Part shown: positions 17,066 through 26,125 of the stretch, one piece after another
Position numbering within the stretch: the first letter of the stretch is position 1
How the letters are laid out: every line of letters begins with the position of its first letter
Assembly: GCF_022662375.1 (NCBI RefSeq)
Contig: NZ_JAKNQL010000003.1
Span: forward strand, 186,001-250,000
DNA length: 64,000 bases
Source: Pseudomonas sp. CROZ-RG-20F-R04-15
GTDB taxonomy: Bacteria; Pseudomonadota; Gammaproteobacteria; Pseudomonadales; Pseudomonadaceae
Reading direction: 5' to 3'
Position numbers and translations under genes: made by a program
The notes under the pieces: model-generated
Told to the model about the DNA's origin: nothing
Database searches by the model: none
The model's input: the letters and a program-made list of their open reading frames with translations, nothing else

Positions 17066-17629
17066 TCAAATCACCACATTACGCACAAACCGCACCGCAA
17101 CATCGCCATCGTTGCGATAGGAATGCGGCTGGTTACTGGCAAACATGAAAAACTCCCCAGTGCCGATGTGCTGCGGCTGATCGCCGAGCATCAGCGTCAG
17201 GCAACCTTCAAAGACGAAAATCTGCTCGCTCCAGCCCTCGGCATCCGCTTGCGACGGGTAGACCTCGCCAGGTTGCAGACACCATTCCCACTGCTCGACT
17301 TCGCGTGTGGCCGTGGCTTTGGAGAGCAGCACCGCTTTGCTCCCCGGGATCGTGCCCGCCCATGCCACCTCGTTGATGCGGCTGGGATCACGCGCATCCG
17401 GCGCCTGGATCAGATCGCTGAACGCCACATCAAGCGCCTCGGCAACACGATCAAGCGTGGTCAGGCTGACGTTCTTTTCGCCCGCCTCGATCGCCACCAG
17501 CATGCGCCGGCTGACCCCGGACTTTTTCGCCAGCGCGGTCTGGCTCATGTCAGCGGCATGGCGTAGACGTCGCACATTCAGGCTGACGTGTTGCAGGACG
17601 GACGCCCGTTGCGTTGAATCTTTGTGCAC
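17066..17629 (-). CDS. XRE family regulator with cupin domain
   Basis: A 187-residue protein, N-terminal XRE helix-turn-helix (about 10-65, MSQTALAKKSGVSRRMLVAIEAGE) and C-terminal cupin (about 100-187, with EQIFVFEGCLTLMLGDQPQHIGTGEFFMFA and PHSYRN as separate pieces). Such proteins bind a small ligand in the cupin and control adjacent metabolic genes. I chose GTG 17629 (VHKDSTQRASVLQHV) because the conserved part begins there; the longer frame overlaps the divergent promoter. It is the first gene of an operon with the FAD oxidoreductase and lies opposite an EamA transporter. Confidence 0.83.
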   Translation of the reverse strand: MHKDSTQRASVLQHVSLNVRRLRHAADMSQTALAKKSGVSRRMLVAIEAGEKNVSLTTLDRVAEALDVAFSDLIQAPDARDPSRINEVAWAGTIPGSKAVLLSKATATREVEQWEWCLQPGEVYPSQADAEGWSEQIFVFEGCLTLMLGDQPQHIGTGEFFMFASNQPHSYRNDGDVAVRFVRNVVI

Positions 17630-17710
17630 TATATTGCTCACTCGGTGAGGTTGGGCAGTATACTGCGCAACGTTGGGCGCATTGTGCGACCTCCTTTTTA
17701 TAGTGCGCAA
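17622..17710. promoter_or_regulatory. 12-bp inverted repeat bracketing the divergent promoters
   Basis: TTGTGCACTATA (17622-17633) and TATAGTGCGCAA (17699-17710) match as an inverted repeat with one mismatch. Each arm overlaps the start region of the gene it precedes and contains a TATAGT -10-like hexamer. This suggests short or absent leaders and shared regulation by the XRE-cupin protein. Confidence 0.5.
17650..17671. promoter_or_regulatory. 22-bp near-perfect palindrome, probable operator
   Basis: Arms GTTG-x-GCAGTAT and ATACTGC-x-CAAC meet without a spacer, with a single mismatched pair; the core CAGTATACTG is perfect. It sits midway between the two divergent starts and is the best candidate operator of the XRE-cupin regulator. 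Confidence 0.6.
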
Positions 17711-17714
17711 GGTC

Positions 17715-18650
17715 ATGACGTCGCAGAACAGCTCTCCCACTCCCCTTCGTTTTTCTCGTTTCAGCAAAGCCGAGTGCGTGCTGGTGCTGATCACCATGAT
17801 CTGGGGCGGCACCTTTCTGCTGGTTCAGCATGCGATGACGGTCAGCGGGCCGATGTTTTTTGTCGGTCTGCGTTTTGCGGCGGCGGCTTGTATCGTGGCG
17901 CTGTTCTCGTGGCGGCATCTGCGCGAACTGACCCTGTTCGAACTCAGGGCCGGCGCGTTTATCGGCGTGGCGATCATGCTTGGTTACGGCCTGCAGACCG
18001 TCGGACTGCAAACGATCCCGAGCAGTCAGTCGGCGTTCATCACCGCGTTGTATGTGCCGTTCGTGCCGTTGCTGCAATGGCTGGTGCTCGGGCGGCGCCC
18101 CGGGTTGATGCCGAGCATCGGCATCATGCTGGCGTTTACCGGGCTGATGTTGCTGTCGGGGCCGTCCGGGGCTGCGCTGAATTTCAGTCCGGGTGAAATA
18201 GCCACGTTGATCAGCGCCATTGCGATCGCGGCCGAGATCATTCTGATCAGCACTTATGCCGGCCAGGTCGATGTGCGTCGAGTCACCGTCGTGCAACTGG
18301 CAACCACGTCCGTGCTGTCGTTCCTGTTGGTGGTGCCGACCGGGGAAATGCTTCCGGATTTTTCCTGGACTCTGCTGGTGACCGCGTTGGGGCTGGGCGC
18401 AGCGAGTGCGGCGATTCAGGTGGCGATGAACTGGGCGCAGAAGAGTGTTTCGCCAACCCGGGCGACGTTGATCTATGCCGGTGAGCCGGTGTGGGCCGGG
18501 ATTGTCGGGCGAATTGCCGGGGAACGTTTGCCAGCGATTGCGCTGGTGGGCGCAGGGTTGATTGTTGCGGCGGTGATTGTCAGTGAGTTGAAGACCAAGG
18601 GTAAGGTCGCGGAAGCCGAAGCTGACTTGGAGCGGGAAACGCAGGGTTGA
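17715..18650 (+). CDS. EamA/DMT family transporter
   Basis: A 311-residue inner-membrane protein with ten hydrophobic helices in two repeated EamA halves (for example TMIWGGTFLLVQHAM near the N-terminus and SPTRATLIYAGEPVWAG in the second half). Family members export amino acids or other metabolites. It is divergent from the XRE-cupin gene and probably its target. ATG 17715 lacks a clear ribosome site; the in-frame GTG at 17703 inside the inverted repeat is an alternative start. Confidence 0.88.
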   Translation: MTSQNSSPTPLRFSRFSKAECVLVLITMIWGGTFLLVQHAMTVSGPMFFVGLRFAAAACIVALFSWRHLRELTLFELRAGAFIGVAIMLGYGLQTVGLQTIPSSQSAFITALYVPFVPLLQWLVLGRRPGLMPSIGIMLAFTGLMLLSGPSGAALNFSPGEIATLISAIAIAAEIILISTYAGQVDVRRVTVVQLATTSVLSFLLVVPTGEMLPDFSWTLLVTALGLGAASAAIQVAMNWAQKSVSPTRATLIYAGEPVWAGIVGRIAGERLPAIALVGAGLIVAAVIVSELKTKGKVAEAEADLERETQG

Positions 18651-18680
18651 TCCGCAACATCTTCAGCGTCTGACCCGACG

Positions 18681-18750
18681 CTTTCGCGAGCAAGCTCGCT
18701 CCCACATTTTGAAATACATTCCAATGTGGGAGCGAGCTTGCTCGCGAAAG
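18681..18750. repeat. REP pair (inverted)
   Basis: Two REP copies in inverted orientation: CTTTCGCGAGCAAGCTCGCT onward on the left and its complement ending at 18750. Together they can form a long cruciform or mRNA hairpin after the EamA gene. Confidence 0.95.
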
Positions 18751-18854
18751 GGCCATCTGCCACAACATCGCTGCCCCTGAAACAATGCCAAACAGAAAAT
18801 TCCAGACTACTTTGTAGGATTCTGAGACATCCTGGCGTTTGGTGATCGGGGAGC

Positions 18855-18870
18855 TGGCACGTATGATGCT
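18855..18870 (+). promoter_or_regulatory. candidate sigma-54 promoter of the mrp operon
   Basis: TGGCACG-TATG-ATGCT has the GG-N10-GC spacing of a -24/-12 promoter with one mismatch in the -12 element. It lies 28 bp before the mrpA start. No activator site was identified. Confidence 0.4.
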
Positions 18871-18897
18871 TCACAAACTTCCGCAGATTAGAAGCCT

Positions 18898-21816
18898 ATG
18901 TCCCTGATAGTTCTACTGCTTCTGCCATTCATTGGCAGCTGTCTGGCAGCGGTGCTGCCACACAACGCGCGTAATACCGAATCCCTGCTGGCAGGTCTGG
19001 TCGCTTTGATCGGTACCGTTCAGGTCGCGATGTTGTACCCGCAAATTGCCCACGGCGGTGTGATTCGTGAAGAGTTCATGTGGCTGCCCAGCCTCGGTCT
19101 GAACTTCGTTCTGCGCATGGACGGTTTCGCCTGGCTGTTCTCGATGCTGGTGCTGGGCATCGGCACCCTTGTCTCTTTATATGCCCGTTATTACATGTCG
19201 CCGGACGATCCGGTGCCGCGTTTCTTCGCGTTTTTCCTGGCGTTCATGGGCGCCATGCTCGGTCTGGTGATCTCCGGCAATCTGATTCAGATGGTGTTTT
19301 TCTGGGAGCTGACCAGTCTCTTTTCATTCCTGTTGATCGGCTATTGGCACCATCGCGCCGACGCCCGTCGCGGTGCCTACATGGCGTTGATGGTCACCGG
19401 TGCCGGCGGATTATGCCTGCTGGCGGGGGTGATGATTCTCGGCCATGTCGTCGGCAGCTATGACCTCGACAAGGTCCTGGCCGCCGGCGATCTAATTCGC
19501 GCACATGCCCTCTACCCTATTCTTTTACCCCTCATTCTTATCGGCGCACTCAGCAAAAGTGCGCAGTTCCCTTTCCACTTCTGGTTGCCGCACGCAATGG
19601 CGGCGCCGACACCGGTTTCTGCCTATCTGCATTCGGCAACCATGGTCAAAGCCGGGGTGTTCCTGCTCGCGCGTCTGTGGCCATCGCTGTCTGGCAGTGA
19701 AGAATGGTTCTACATCGTCAGCGGGGCCGGCGCGTGTACGCTGTTGCTCGGCGCGTATTGCGCGATGTTCCAGAATGATCTCAAAGGTCTGCTCGCTTAC
19801 TCGACCATCAGCCATCTCGGCTTGATCACCCTGTTGCTGGGCCTGAACAGTCCGCTGGCCGCCGTGGCGGCGGTGTTTCACATCCTCAACCACGCTACGT
19901 TCAAAGCCTCGCTGTTCATGGCCGCAGGCATCATCGACCATGAAAGCGGCACCCGCGATATCCGCAAACTCAGCGGCCTGATCAAACTGATTCCGTTCAC
20001 CGCGACGCTGGCCATGGTTGCCAGCGCCTCGATGGCAGGCGTGCCGCTGCTTAACGGCTTTCTGTCGAAAGAGATGTTCTTCGCCGAAACCGTGTTCATC
20101 AACGCCACGGCGTGGGTTGAAGCGGCGCTGCCGATTGTCGCGACCATCGCCGGTACATTCAGCGTTGCCTACTCGCTGCGTTTCACCGTCGATGTGTTCT
20201 TCGGTCCGCCAGCCACTGATCTGCCGCACACCCCGCACGAACCGCCGCGCTGGATGCGGGCACCGGTAGAATTGCTGGTGTTCACTTGCTTGCTGGTGGG
20301 TATTTTCCCTGCGCAGATCGTCGGCCCGTTGCTCGCCGCCGCCGCGTTGCCCGTGGTTGGTGGCACGCTGCCGGAATACAGCCTGGCAATCTGGCACGGC
20401 CTGAACGCGCCGATGATCATGAGCCTGATCGCCATGTCCGGCGGCATCGTCGTCTACCTGTTGCTGCGCAACCAGTTCAAACTCGGCCGTTTCAAATACC
20501 CGCCGCTGGTAGGCCGCTTCAACGGCAAGCGCCTGTTCGAGCGCAGTCTGGTGGTGATGATGCGCATGGCCCGACGCGTCGAGCGGCGTCTGGGCACCAA
20601 GCGTCTGCAGATGCAATTGTTCCTGATGGTATTGGCGGCGGTACTCGCCGGCCTGATTCCGATGCTGCACAGCAGCCTGAGCTGGGGCGACCGGCCGAAG
20701 ATTCCCGGATCGATCGTTTTCGTGACTCTTTGGCTACTGGCGATTGCCTGTGCCCTCGGCGCCGCGTGGCAGGCCAAGTATCACCGTCTCGCCGCCCTGA
20801 CCATGGTCAGCGTCTGCGGCTTGATGACCTGCGTAACTTTCGTCTGGTTCTCCGCGCCCGACCTGGCGCTGACGCAACTGGCAGTCGAAGTGGTCACCAC
20901 TGTGCTGATCCTGCTCGGTCTGCGCTGGTTGCCACGCCGTATCGAAGAAGTCTCGCCACTGCCAAGCAGCCTGCGCAAGGCGCGGATTCGTCGTCTGCGC
21001 GACTTGCTGCTGTCGATTGCCGTAGGTGGCGGCATGGCGCTGCTGTCTTACGCCATGCTCACGCGGCAGACACCGAACGACATTTCCTCGTTCTATCTCA
21101 GCCGCGCCATGCCCGAGGGCGGCGGCAGCAACGTGGTCAACGTGATGCTGGTGGATTTCCGTGGCTTCGACACCCTCGGTGAAATCACCGTACTGGTCGC
21201 CGTGGCCCTGACCGTATTCGCCCTGCTGCGCCGCTTCCGCCCGCCGAAAGAAAGCCTGCAGTTGCCAGCCCAGCAACGCTTGCTGGCGCCGGACGTGGTC
21301 ACCGACCTGGTCAACCCGCGTTCGGCCAGCGACACCGCACTCGGCTTCATGATGGTGCCGGCCGTGCTGGTGCGCCTGCTGTTGCCGATTGCGCTGGTGG
21401 TGTCGTTCTACCTGTTCATGCGTGGGCACAACCAACCGGGCGGCGGTTTTGTTGCCGGGCTGGTGATGTCGGTGGCGTTCATCCTGCAATACATGGTCGC
21501 CGGTACGCAGTGGGTCGAGGCGCAAATGAGTCTGCGGCCGCTGCGCTGGATGGGCACCGGATTACTGTTCGCCACCGCTACAGGTCTGGGCGCGATGGTC
21601 GCCGGTTATCCGTTCCTGACCACGCACACCTGGCATTTCACCTTGCCGCTGCTGGGTGACATCCACGTCGCCAGCGCGCTGTTCTTCGACATTGGCGTGT
21701 ATGGCGTGGTGGTCGGTTCGACGCTGCTGATCCTCACTGCCCTCGCCCACCAATCGGTGCGAGGTCACAAGACTGCATCGCTGCCAAAATCCGTCGCCAG
21801 TAAAGGAGCCGTCTGA
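18898..21816 (+). CDS. mrpA: Mrp-type monovalent cation/H+ antiporter subunit A (MrpA-MrpB fusion)
   Basis: A 972-residue inner-membrane protein. The first about 500 residues form an NADH-quinone oxidoreductase NuoL-like antiporter module (for example FFWELTSLFSFLLIGYWHHR and PHAMAAPTPVSAYLHSATMV as separate motifs). The C-terminal part, from about residue 800 (SASDTALGFMMVPAVLVR, FMRGHNQPGGGFVAGL), is the MrpB domain, fused here as in other Gram-negative bacteria. It heads a six-gene operon with 1-4 bp overlaps. The complex exchanges Na+ or K+ for protons and serves pH and salt tolerance. Confidence 0.95.
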   Translation: MSLIVLLLLPFIGSCLAAVLPHNARNTESLLAGLVALIGTVQVAMLYPQIAHGGVIREEFMWLPSLGLNFVLRMDGFAWLFSMLVLGIGTLVSLYARYYMSPDDPVPRFFAFFLAFMGAMLGLVISGNLIQMVFFWELTSLFSFLLIGYWHHRADARRGAYMALMVTGAGGLCLLAGVMILGHVVGSYDLDKVLAAGDLIRAHALYPILLPLILIGALSKSAQFPFHFWLPHAMAAPTPVSAYLHSATMVKAGVFLLARLWPSLSGSEEWFYIVSGAGACTLLLGAYCAMFQNDLKGLLAYSTISHLGLITLLLGLNSPLAAVAAVFHILNHATFKASLFMAAGIIDHESGTRDIRKLSGLIKLIPFTATLAMVASASMAGVPLLNGFLSKEMFFAETVFINATAWVEAALPIVATIAGTFSVAYSLRFTVDVFFGPPATDLPHTPHEPPRWMRAPVELLVFTCLLVGIFPAQIVGPLLAAAALPVVGGTLPEYSLAIWHGLNAPMIMSLIAMSGGIVVYLLLRNQFKLGRFKYPPLVGRFNGKRLFERSLVVMMRMARRVERRLGTKRLQMQLFLMVLAAVLAGLIPMLHSSLSWGDRPKIPGSIVFVTLWLLAIACALGAAWQAKYHRLAALTMVSVCGLMTCVTFVWFSAPDLALTQLAVEVVTTVLILLGLRWLPRRIEEVSPLPSSLRKARIRRLRDLLLSIAVGGGMALLSYAMLTRQTPNDISSFYLSRAMPEGGGSNVVNVMLVDFRGFDTLGEITVLVAVALTVFALLRRFRPPKESLQLPAQQRLLAPDVVTDLVNPRSASDTALGFMMVPAVLVRLLLPIALVVSFYLFMRGHNQPGGGFVAGLVMSVAFILQYMVAGTQWVEAQMSLRPLRWMGTGLLFATATGLGAMVAGYPFLTTHTWHFTLPLLGDIHVASALFFDIGVYGVVVGSTLLILTALAHQSVRGHKTASLPKSVASKGAV

Positions 21817-22160
21817 TGGAAGAAGTCATCGCAATCGCCATCGGCGTGCTCGCCGCGTCCGGCGTCTGGCTGATCCTGCGCCCACGGACGTTCCAGGTGG
21901 TCATGGGCCTGTGTCTGCTGTCGTATGGCGTCAACCTGTTCATCTTCAGCATGGGCAGCCTGTTCATCGGCAAGGAGCCGGTGATCAAGGATGGCGTGAC
22001 GCAAGACTTGCTGCACTACACCGACCCGTTGCCACAGGCACTGGTACTCACCGCGATCGTCATCAGCTTCGCCATGACCGCGCTGTTCCTCGTCGTTCTG
22101 CTCGCCTCGCGCGGCCTGACCGGCACCGACCACGTCGACGGCCGGGAGCCTAAAGAATGA
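21816..22160 (+). CDS. mrpC: Mrp antiporter subunit C (NuoK-like)
   Basis: A 114-residue protein with three membrane helices, matching NuoK and MrpC (VMGLCLLSYGVNLFIFSMG, DPLPQALVLTAIVISFAMTA). The start overlaps the mrpA stop by one base (TGATG), and the stop overlaps the mrpD start by ATGA, so it is translationally coupled on both sides. Confidence 0.95.
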   Translation: MEEVIAIAIGVLAASGVWLILRPRTFQVVMGLCLLSYGVNLFIFSMGSLFIGKEPVIKDGVTQDLLHYTDPLPQALVLTAIVISFAMTALFLVVLLASRGLTGTDHVDGREPKE

Positions 22161-23836
22161 TGGCGATGACTCACCTGATCGCCGCACCGATTCTGCTGCC
22201 GCTGCTGACCGCCGCCATCATGTTGATGCTCGGCGAACGGCACCGACCGCTGAAGGCGAAAATCAATCTGTTCTCCAGCCTCGTAGGCCTGTTCATTTCG
22301 GTGATGCTGCTGCAATGGACGCAAACCACCGGCGTGCCCGGTTCGATCGGCGTTTACCTGCCGGGCAACTGGCAGGCGCCGTTCGGCATTGTGCTGGTAG
22401 TCGATCGCCTGTCGGCGCTGATGCTGGTGCTGACCGGGATCATCGGCGTCAGCGCTTTGCTGTTTGCCATGGCCCGTTGGGACGGCGCCGGGTCGAGCTT
22501 CCACGCACTGTTCCAGATTCAGTTGATGGGCTTGTATGGCGCGTTCCTGACCGCTGACCTGTTCAATCTGTTCGTGTTCTTCGAAGTGCTGCTGGCGGCG
22601 TCCTATGGCTTGTTGTTGCATGGATCGGGTCGGGCGCGGGTGTCATCGGGGTTGCATTACATTTCGATCAACCTGCTTGCCTCATCGCTGTTCCTGATTG
22701 GCGCCGCGCTGATCTATGGCGTGACAGGTACGCTGAACATGGCCGATCTGGCGCTGAAGATTCCGCTGGTGCCGGAAGCCGACCGTGGCTTGCTCCACGC
22801 CGGTGCGGGGATTCTCGCCGTCGCGTTCCTGGCCAAGGCTGGCATGTGGCCGCTGAACTTCTGGCTGGTGCCGGCCTACTCCTCGGCCAGTGCACCGGTG
22901 GCGGCGATGTTCGCGATAATGACCAAGGTCGGCGTCTACACCCTGCTGCGCCTGTGGACCCTTCTGTTCTCAGGCCAGGCTGGAGCGTCCGCGTTCTTTG
23001 GCGGCGACTGGCTGATCTACGGCGGCATGGCGACCATGGCCTGCGCGGCGCTGGCAATTCTCGCAGCACAACGCCTGGAGCGCATGGCCAGCCTGAGCAT
23101 TCTGGTGTCGGCAGGGATTCTGTTGTCGGCAATCGGGTTCGCCCAGCCGAACCTGATCGGCGCCGCGCTGTTCTATGTGGTCAGCTCGACGCTGGCACTG
23201 AGTGCGCTTTTCCTGCTGGCCGAGTTGATCGAACGTTCGCGCTCGGCCAACGAGATCCCCTTGGAAGACGAAAGCGAATTGCTGCCGCGCCCGCAGGAAT
23301 CCTTGCAACCACCGAAAGGCATCAACCTTGATGACGAGCAGAAAGCCGTGGTCGGTCAGGTCATCCCGTGGACCATGGCGTTTCTCGGCCTGAGCTTCAT
23401 CGCCTGCGCCCTGCTGATCATCGGCATGCCGCCGCTGTCCGGTTTTATCGGCAAGCTCAGCCTGATCGGCGCCTTGCTTAACCCTCTGGGCCTGGGTACT
23501 GGCGCGCCGATTTCCAACGCGGCCTGGGCGTTGCTGGCGCTGCTGATCCTTTCCGGGCTGGCGTCGTTGATGGCATTCTCGCGCCTCGGCATTCAGCGTT
23601 TCTGGACACCCGAAGAGCGCCCTTCACCACTGCTGCGCAAACTTGAATGCGCGCCGATCTTCCTGCTGCTGGGGCTGAGCATGGTCCTGACCTTCAAGGC
23701 TGAACCCCTGCTGCGCTACACCCAGGCCACCGCCGACGCGCTGAACAACCCGCAGCAATACGTCATGGCGGTGCTCGGCACCCGTGCCGTACCGAGTCCG
23801 GAAGCCAAAGCCGCGATGCTGGAGGTGCAGCCATGA
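22157..23836 (+). CDS. mrpD: Mrp antiporter subunit D (NuoN-like)
   Basis: A 559-residue membrane protein with about fourteen helices, homologous to NuoN and MrpA. Family segments include FEVLLAASYGLLLHGSG, LAKAGMWPLNFWLVPAYSSA and GMPPLSGFIGKLSLI. A hydrophilic loop (about 355-395, EDESELLPRPQESLQPP) interrupts the helices, as in other proteobacterial MrpD proteins. It is expected to be the second proton-pumping subunit of the complex. MMAM at the start allows ATG 22157 or 22160. Confidence 0.95.
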   Translation: MMAMTHLIAAPILLPLLTAAIMLMLGERHRPLKAKINLFSSLVGLFISVMLLQWTQTTGVPGSIGVYLPGNWQAPFGIVLVVDRLSALMLVLTGIIGVSALLFAMARWDGAGSSFHALFQIQLMGLYGAFLTADLFNLFVFFEVLLAASYGLLLHGSGRARVSSGLHYISINLLASSLFLIGAALIYGVTGTLNMADLALKIPLVPEADRGLLHAGAGILAVAFLAKAGMWPLNFWLVPAYSSASAPVAAMFAIMTKVGVYTLLRLWTLLFSGQAGASAFFGGDWLIYGGMATMACAALAILAAQRLERMASLSILVSAGILLSAIGFAQPNLIGAALFYVVSSTLALSALFLLAELIERSRSANEIPLEDESELLPRPQESLQPPKGINLDDEQKAVVGQVIPWTMAFLGLSFIACALLIIGMPPLSGFIGKLSLIGALLNPLGLGTGAPISNAAWALLALLILSGLASLMAFSRLGIQRFWTPEERPSPLLRKLECAPIFLLLGLSMVLTFKAEPLLRYTQATADALNNPQQYVMAVLGTRAVPSPEAKAAMLEVQP

Positions 23837-24321
23837 ACCGTGTGTTGCCTGCACCGTTGTTGTCGCTGGCACTGTGCGCCCTGTGGCTGACCCTGAACCT
23901 GTCGATCAGCCCGGGCAACCTTTTGCTCGGCGCGATACTGGGATTTGCTGCACCACTGATGATGCGCAAATTGCGCCCGAAACGCGCGCGCATTCGCCGG
24001 CCGGTGACGATCCTGCGGCTGTTCCTGGTCGTCGGTCGTGACGTGGTGATGTCCAACTTGATCGTCGCCTGGGGTGTGCTCAATGCGGGTCGTCGCCCGC
24101 CGCGTTCAGGCTTTGTCAAAGTGCCGCTGGACCTGCGCGACGCCCATGGTCTGGCGACCCTGGCGATGATCTGCACGGTGGTGCCCGGCACGGTGTGGTC
24201 GGAACTGGCGCTGGATCGCAGCATTCTGTTGCTGCACGTTTGGGATCTGGATGACGAAGCGCAATTCATCGAGCACTTCAAGAGCACCTACGAGCGGCCG
24301 TTGATGGAGATTTTCGAATGA
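23833..24321 (+). CDS. mrpE: Mrp antiporter subunit E
   Basis: A 162-residue protein with two N-terminal membrane helices, then a cytoplasmic domain with the family words VMSNLIVAWGVL, GFVKVPLDLRDAHGLATLAMICTVVPG (in parts) and HVWDLDDEAQFIEHFKSTYERPLMEIFE (in parts). It overlaps its neighbours by ATGA at both ends. MrpE assists assembly of the complex. Confidence 0.94.
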   Translation: MNRVLPAPLLSLALCALWLTLNLSISPGNLLLGAILGFAAPLMMRKLRPKRARIRRPVTILRLFLVVGRDVVMSNLIVAWGVLNAGRRPPRSGFVKVPLDLRDAHGLATLAMICTVVPGTVWSELALDRSILLLHVWDLDDEAQFIEHFKSTYERPLMEIFE

Positions 24322-24596
24322 GCCCATTACTGTCGAACGCGATTCTGCTGACGCTGTTCCTGTTCTCGCTGGCGATGGTGCTGACGCTGGTACGCCTGTT
24401 CAAAGGGCCGTCGGCGCAGGATCGGGTCTTGGCGCTGGATTACCTGTACATCGTCGCCATGCTGATGATGCTGACCCTGGGCATTCGTTATTCCAGTGAC
24501 ACTTACTTCGAAGCGGCGCTGCTGATTGCGCTGTTCGGCTTCGTCGGCTCGTTTGCCCTGGCGAAATTCCTGCTGCGTGGCGAGGTGATCGAATGA
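24318..24596 (+). CDS. mrpF: Mrp antiporter subunit F
   Basis: A 92-residue protein with three helices and the MrpF signature RLFKGPSAQDRVLALDYLY. It is coupled by ATGA overlaps to mrpE and mrpG. It is a small structural subunit of the antiporter. Confidence 0.94.
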   Translation: MSPLLSNAILLTLFLFSLAMVLTLVRLFKGPSAQDRVLALDYLYIVAMLMMLTLGIRYSSDTYFEAALLIALFGFVGSFALAKFLLRGEVIE

Positions 24597-24955
24597 ATGC
24601 TGAACTGTCTCTGTGGATCGAGATTCCGGTGGCGATCCTGCTGGTGCTCAGTGGCCTGTTCGCGCTGATCGGTGCGATCGGGCTATTGCGCATGAAAGAT
24701 TACTTCCAACGCATGCACCCGCCAGCACTGGCTTCGACGCTGGGCGCCTGGTGTGTCGCACTGGCGTCGATCATCTGCTTTTCGGCGCTGAAATCCGGGC
24801 CGGTCATACATGCCTGGCTGATCCCGATTTTGCTGGCGATTACCGTACCGGTGACCACATTGCTGCTGGCGCGGGCGGCATTGTTCCGTAAGCGCATGGC
24901 TGGGGATGATGTGCCGGCTGAGGTCAGTAGCCGCCGCACTGAGAGTGGTAGTTAG
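24593..24955 (+). CDS. mrpG: Mrp antiporter subunit G
   Basis: A 120-residue protein with three helices and the family stretch LIGAIGLLRMKDYFQRMHPPA. It is the last gene of the operon and is followed by a REP pair rather than a classic terminator. The C-terminal tail (AEVSSRRTESGS) is hydrophilic. Confidence 0.94.
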   Translation: MNAELSLWIEIPVAILLVLSGLFALIGAIGLLRMKDYFQRMHPPALASTLGAWCVALASIICFSALKSGPVIHAWLIPILLAITVPVTTLLLARAALFRKRMAGDDVPAEVSSRRTESGS

Positions 24956-24977
24956 TTCAGAGTTTTCAGTGTCTGGA

Positions 24978-25084
24978 CTGGCCCTTTCGCGAGCAGGCTC
25001 GCTCCCACAGGGGTTGGGGTGAAGTCACATATCTGTGAACACCCAAAATCACTGTGGGAGCGAGCTTGCTCGCGAAGGGGCCAG
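24978..25084. repeat. REP pair (inverted)
   Basis: CTGGCCCTTTCGCGAGCAGG onward on the left is matched by the complementary copy ending GGGGCCAG on the right, with about 43 bp between. It lies between the mrp operon and the convergent DUF3995 gene, where it may protect or end both transcripts. Confidence 0.95.
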
Positions 25085-25112
25085 CCAAGTCATCGCAAAT
25101 TTCAGATCTGTT

Positions 25113-25553
25113 TCAAACCCACGCCACTGCCAACAACCCTGCCCCCAACACCGCACACAACGGCGAATACACCCAGGTGTCCAGCCGCGCAAACCGCGAA
25201 TCCTTCACTTCCTTGAAAAACCCGACCAGATTCGAATCACCAATCGCCCGGGCAAACATCAACAGCGCAATCGCGCTGATCACCCATTGCAGCGCCTTGT
25301 GCGTCACCGCCGGCATTCCCCAGCCAACCCGCATGCACACCAACGCCGCAATCACCAGCAACGCCGCCGCCACGATCAACGTGAGCCAGCCCGACGGCTT
25401 GAACGCCGGTCGCACCGTTGCGACAAATCCGCGCACCGGCACCTGCGGCACGACTACTGCCGCCGCCCATTGCCCACCCAACGCCCAATACACGTGCATC
25501 AAAGCAATCACCGCAAACGTTGTCACCAGCCATTGAGCCAACACAAAGGTCAT
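25113..25553 (-). CDS. DUF3995 family membrane protein
   Basis: A 146-residue protein with four hydrophobic helices. Family-like segments are LMHVYWALGGQWAA near the N-terminus and ARAIGDSNLVGFFKEVKDSRFARLDTWVYSPLC (in parts) toward the end. AAGGA lies upstream of ATG 25553. It is divergent from a DUF2946 gene across 94 bp. No function is known. Confidence 0.85.
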   Translation of the reverse strand: MTFVLAQWLVTTFAVIALMHVYWALGGQWAAAVVVPQVPVRGFVATVRPAFKPSGWLTLIVAAALLVIAALVCMRVGWGMPAVTHKALQWVISAIALLMFARAIGDSNLVGFFKEVKDSRFARLDTWVYSPLCAVLGAGLLAVAWV

Positions 25554-25647
25554 GGTTGAAATCCTTGGAAAGGGATTTGAACAAACCATCCTAGTCGGAT
25601 TTTTTTCAAGTGCACGACCGATCAGCGGTAAGGTAAAGTGCCGCCCC

Positions 25648-26037
25648 ATGAAATTCTCCCGTTCCGATCGCTCACTGCTGGCCTGGATGCTTTATTGCTG
25701 CGTCCTGTTCAACGTGTTCGCCTGCAGCATCGGTCACGGACAAATGGTCGGCATGCAGCTGAACGGTATCGGCGGCCAGTTCTGTACAGTCGACCCGGCC
25801 ACTCAAGCGCCGCTCGCCAGCAACCCCACCGAAGAACCACTGCCAACGCTGTCCAAAGCGTTTGGTTGCCCGCTGTGCTCGGTCGGCGGTGGCATGGGCC
25901 CGGCGTTCAACTCCAGCCTGACCCTGGCGATCCTGCCGGAACAACGCAGCCCACCGCTGGCACCCATTGTCAGCGCCGACCTCCCTGCCCGCTTCACCTG
26001 GCCTTCGGCCAACCCCCGCGCCCCTCCGCTCGCCTGA
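25648..26037 (+). CDS. DUF2946 family protein, possible metal-binding
   Basis: A 129-residue protein with an N-terminal membrane helix (SLLAWMLYCCVLFNVFACS), HGQMVGMQ, and a GCPLCS cysteine pair that fits metal binding. DUF2946 genes in Pseudomonas commonly sit beside TonB-dependent copper receptors, and here a receptor gene follows 88 bp downstream. A role in copper handling is inferred from this pairing. The Pro-rich C-terminus is poorly conserved-looking. Confidence 0.82.
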   Translation: MKFSRSDRSLLAWMLYCCVLFNVFACSIGHGQMVGMQLNGIGGQFCTVDPATQAPLASNPTEEPLPTLSKAFGCPLCSVGGGMGPAFNSSLTLAILPEQRSPPLAPIVSADLPARFTWPSANPRAPPLA

Positions 26038-26125
26038 GTGTCTCTACCTTTTGATTTGTCAGCCCACTGCGCCAACGCGCGGCGTTCGCCTGTGCGCTGA
26101 CTCCTAGACAAGCATTCAGGATTCA

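Noticed and set aside
19525..20670. Long antisense frames under the mrp genes and other high-GC genes
   Set aside because: Typical shadow frames of GC-rich coding sequence, rich in Arg, His and Gln, without starts or motifs.
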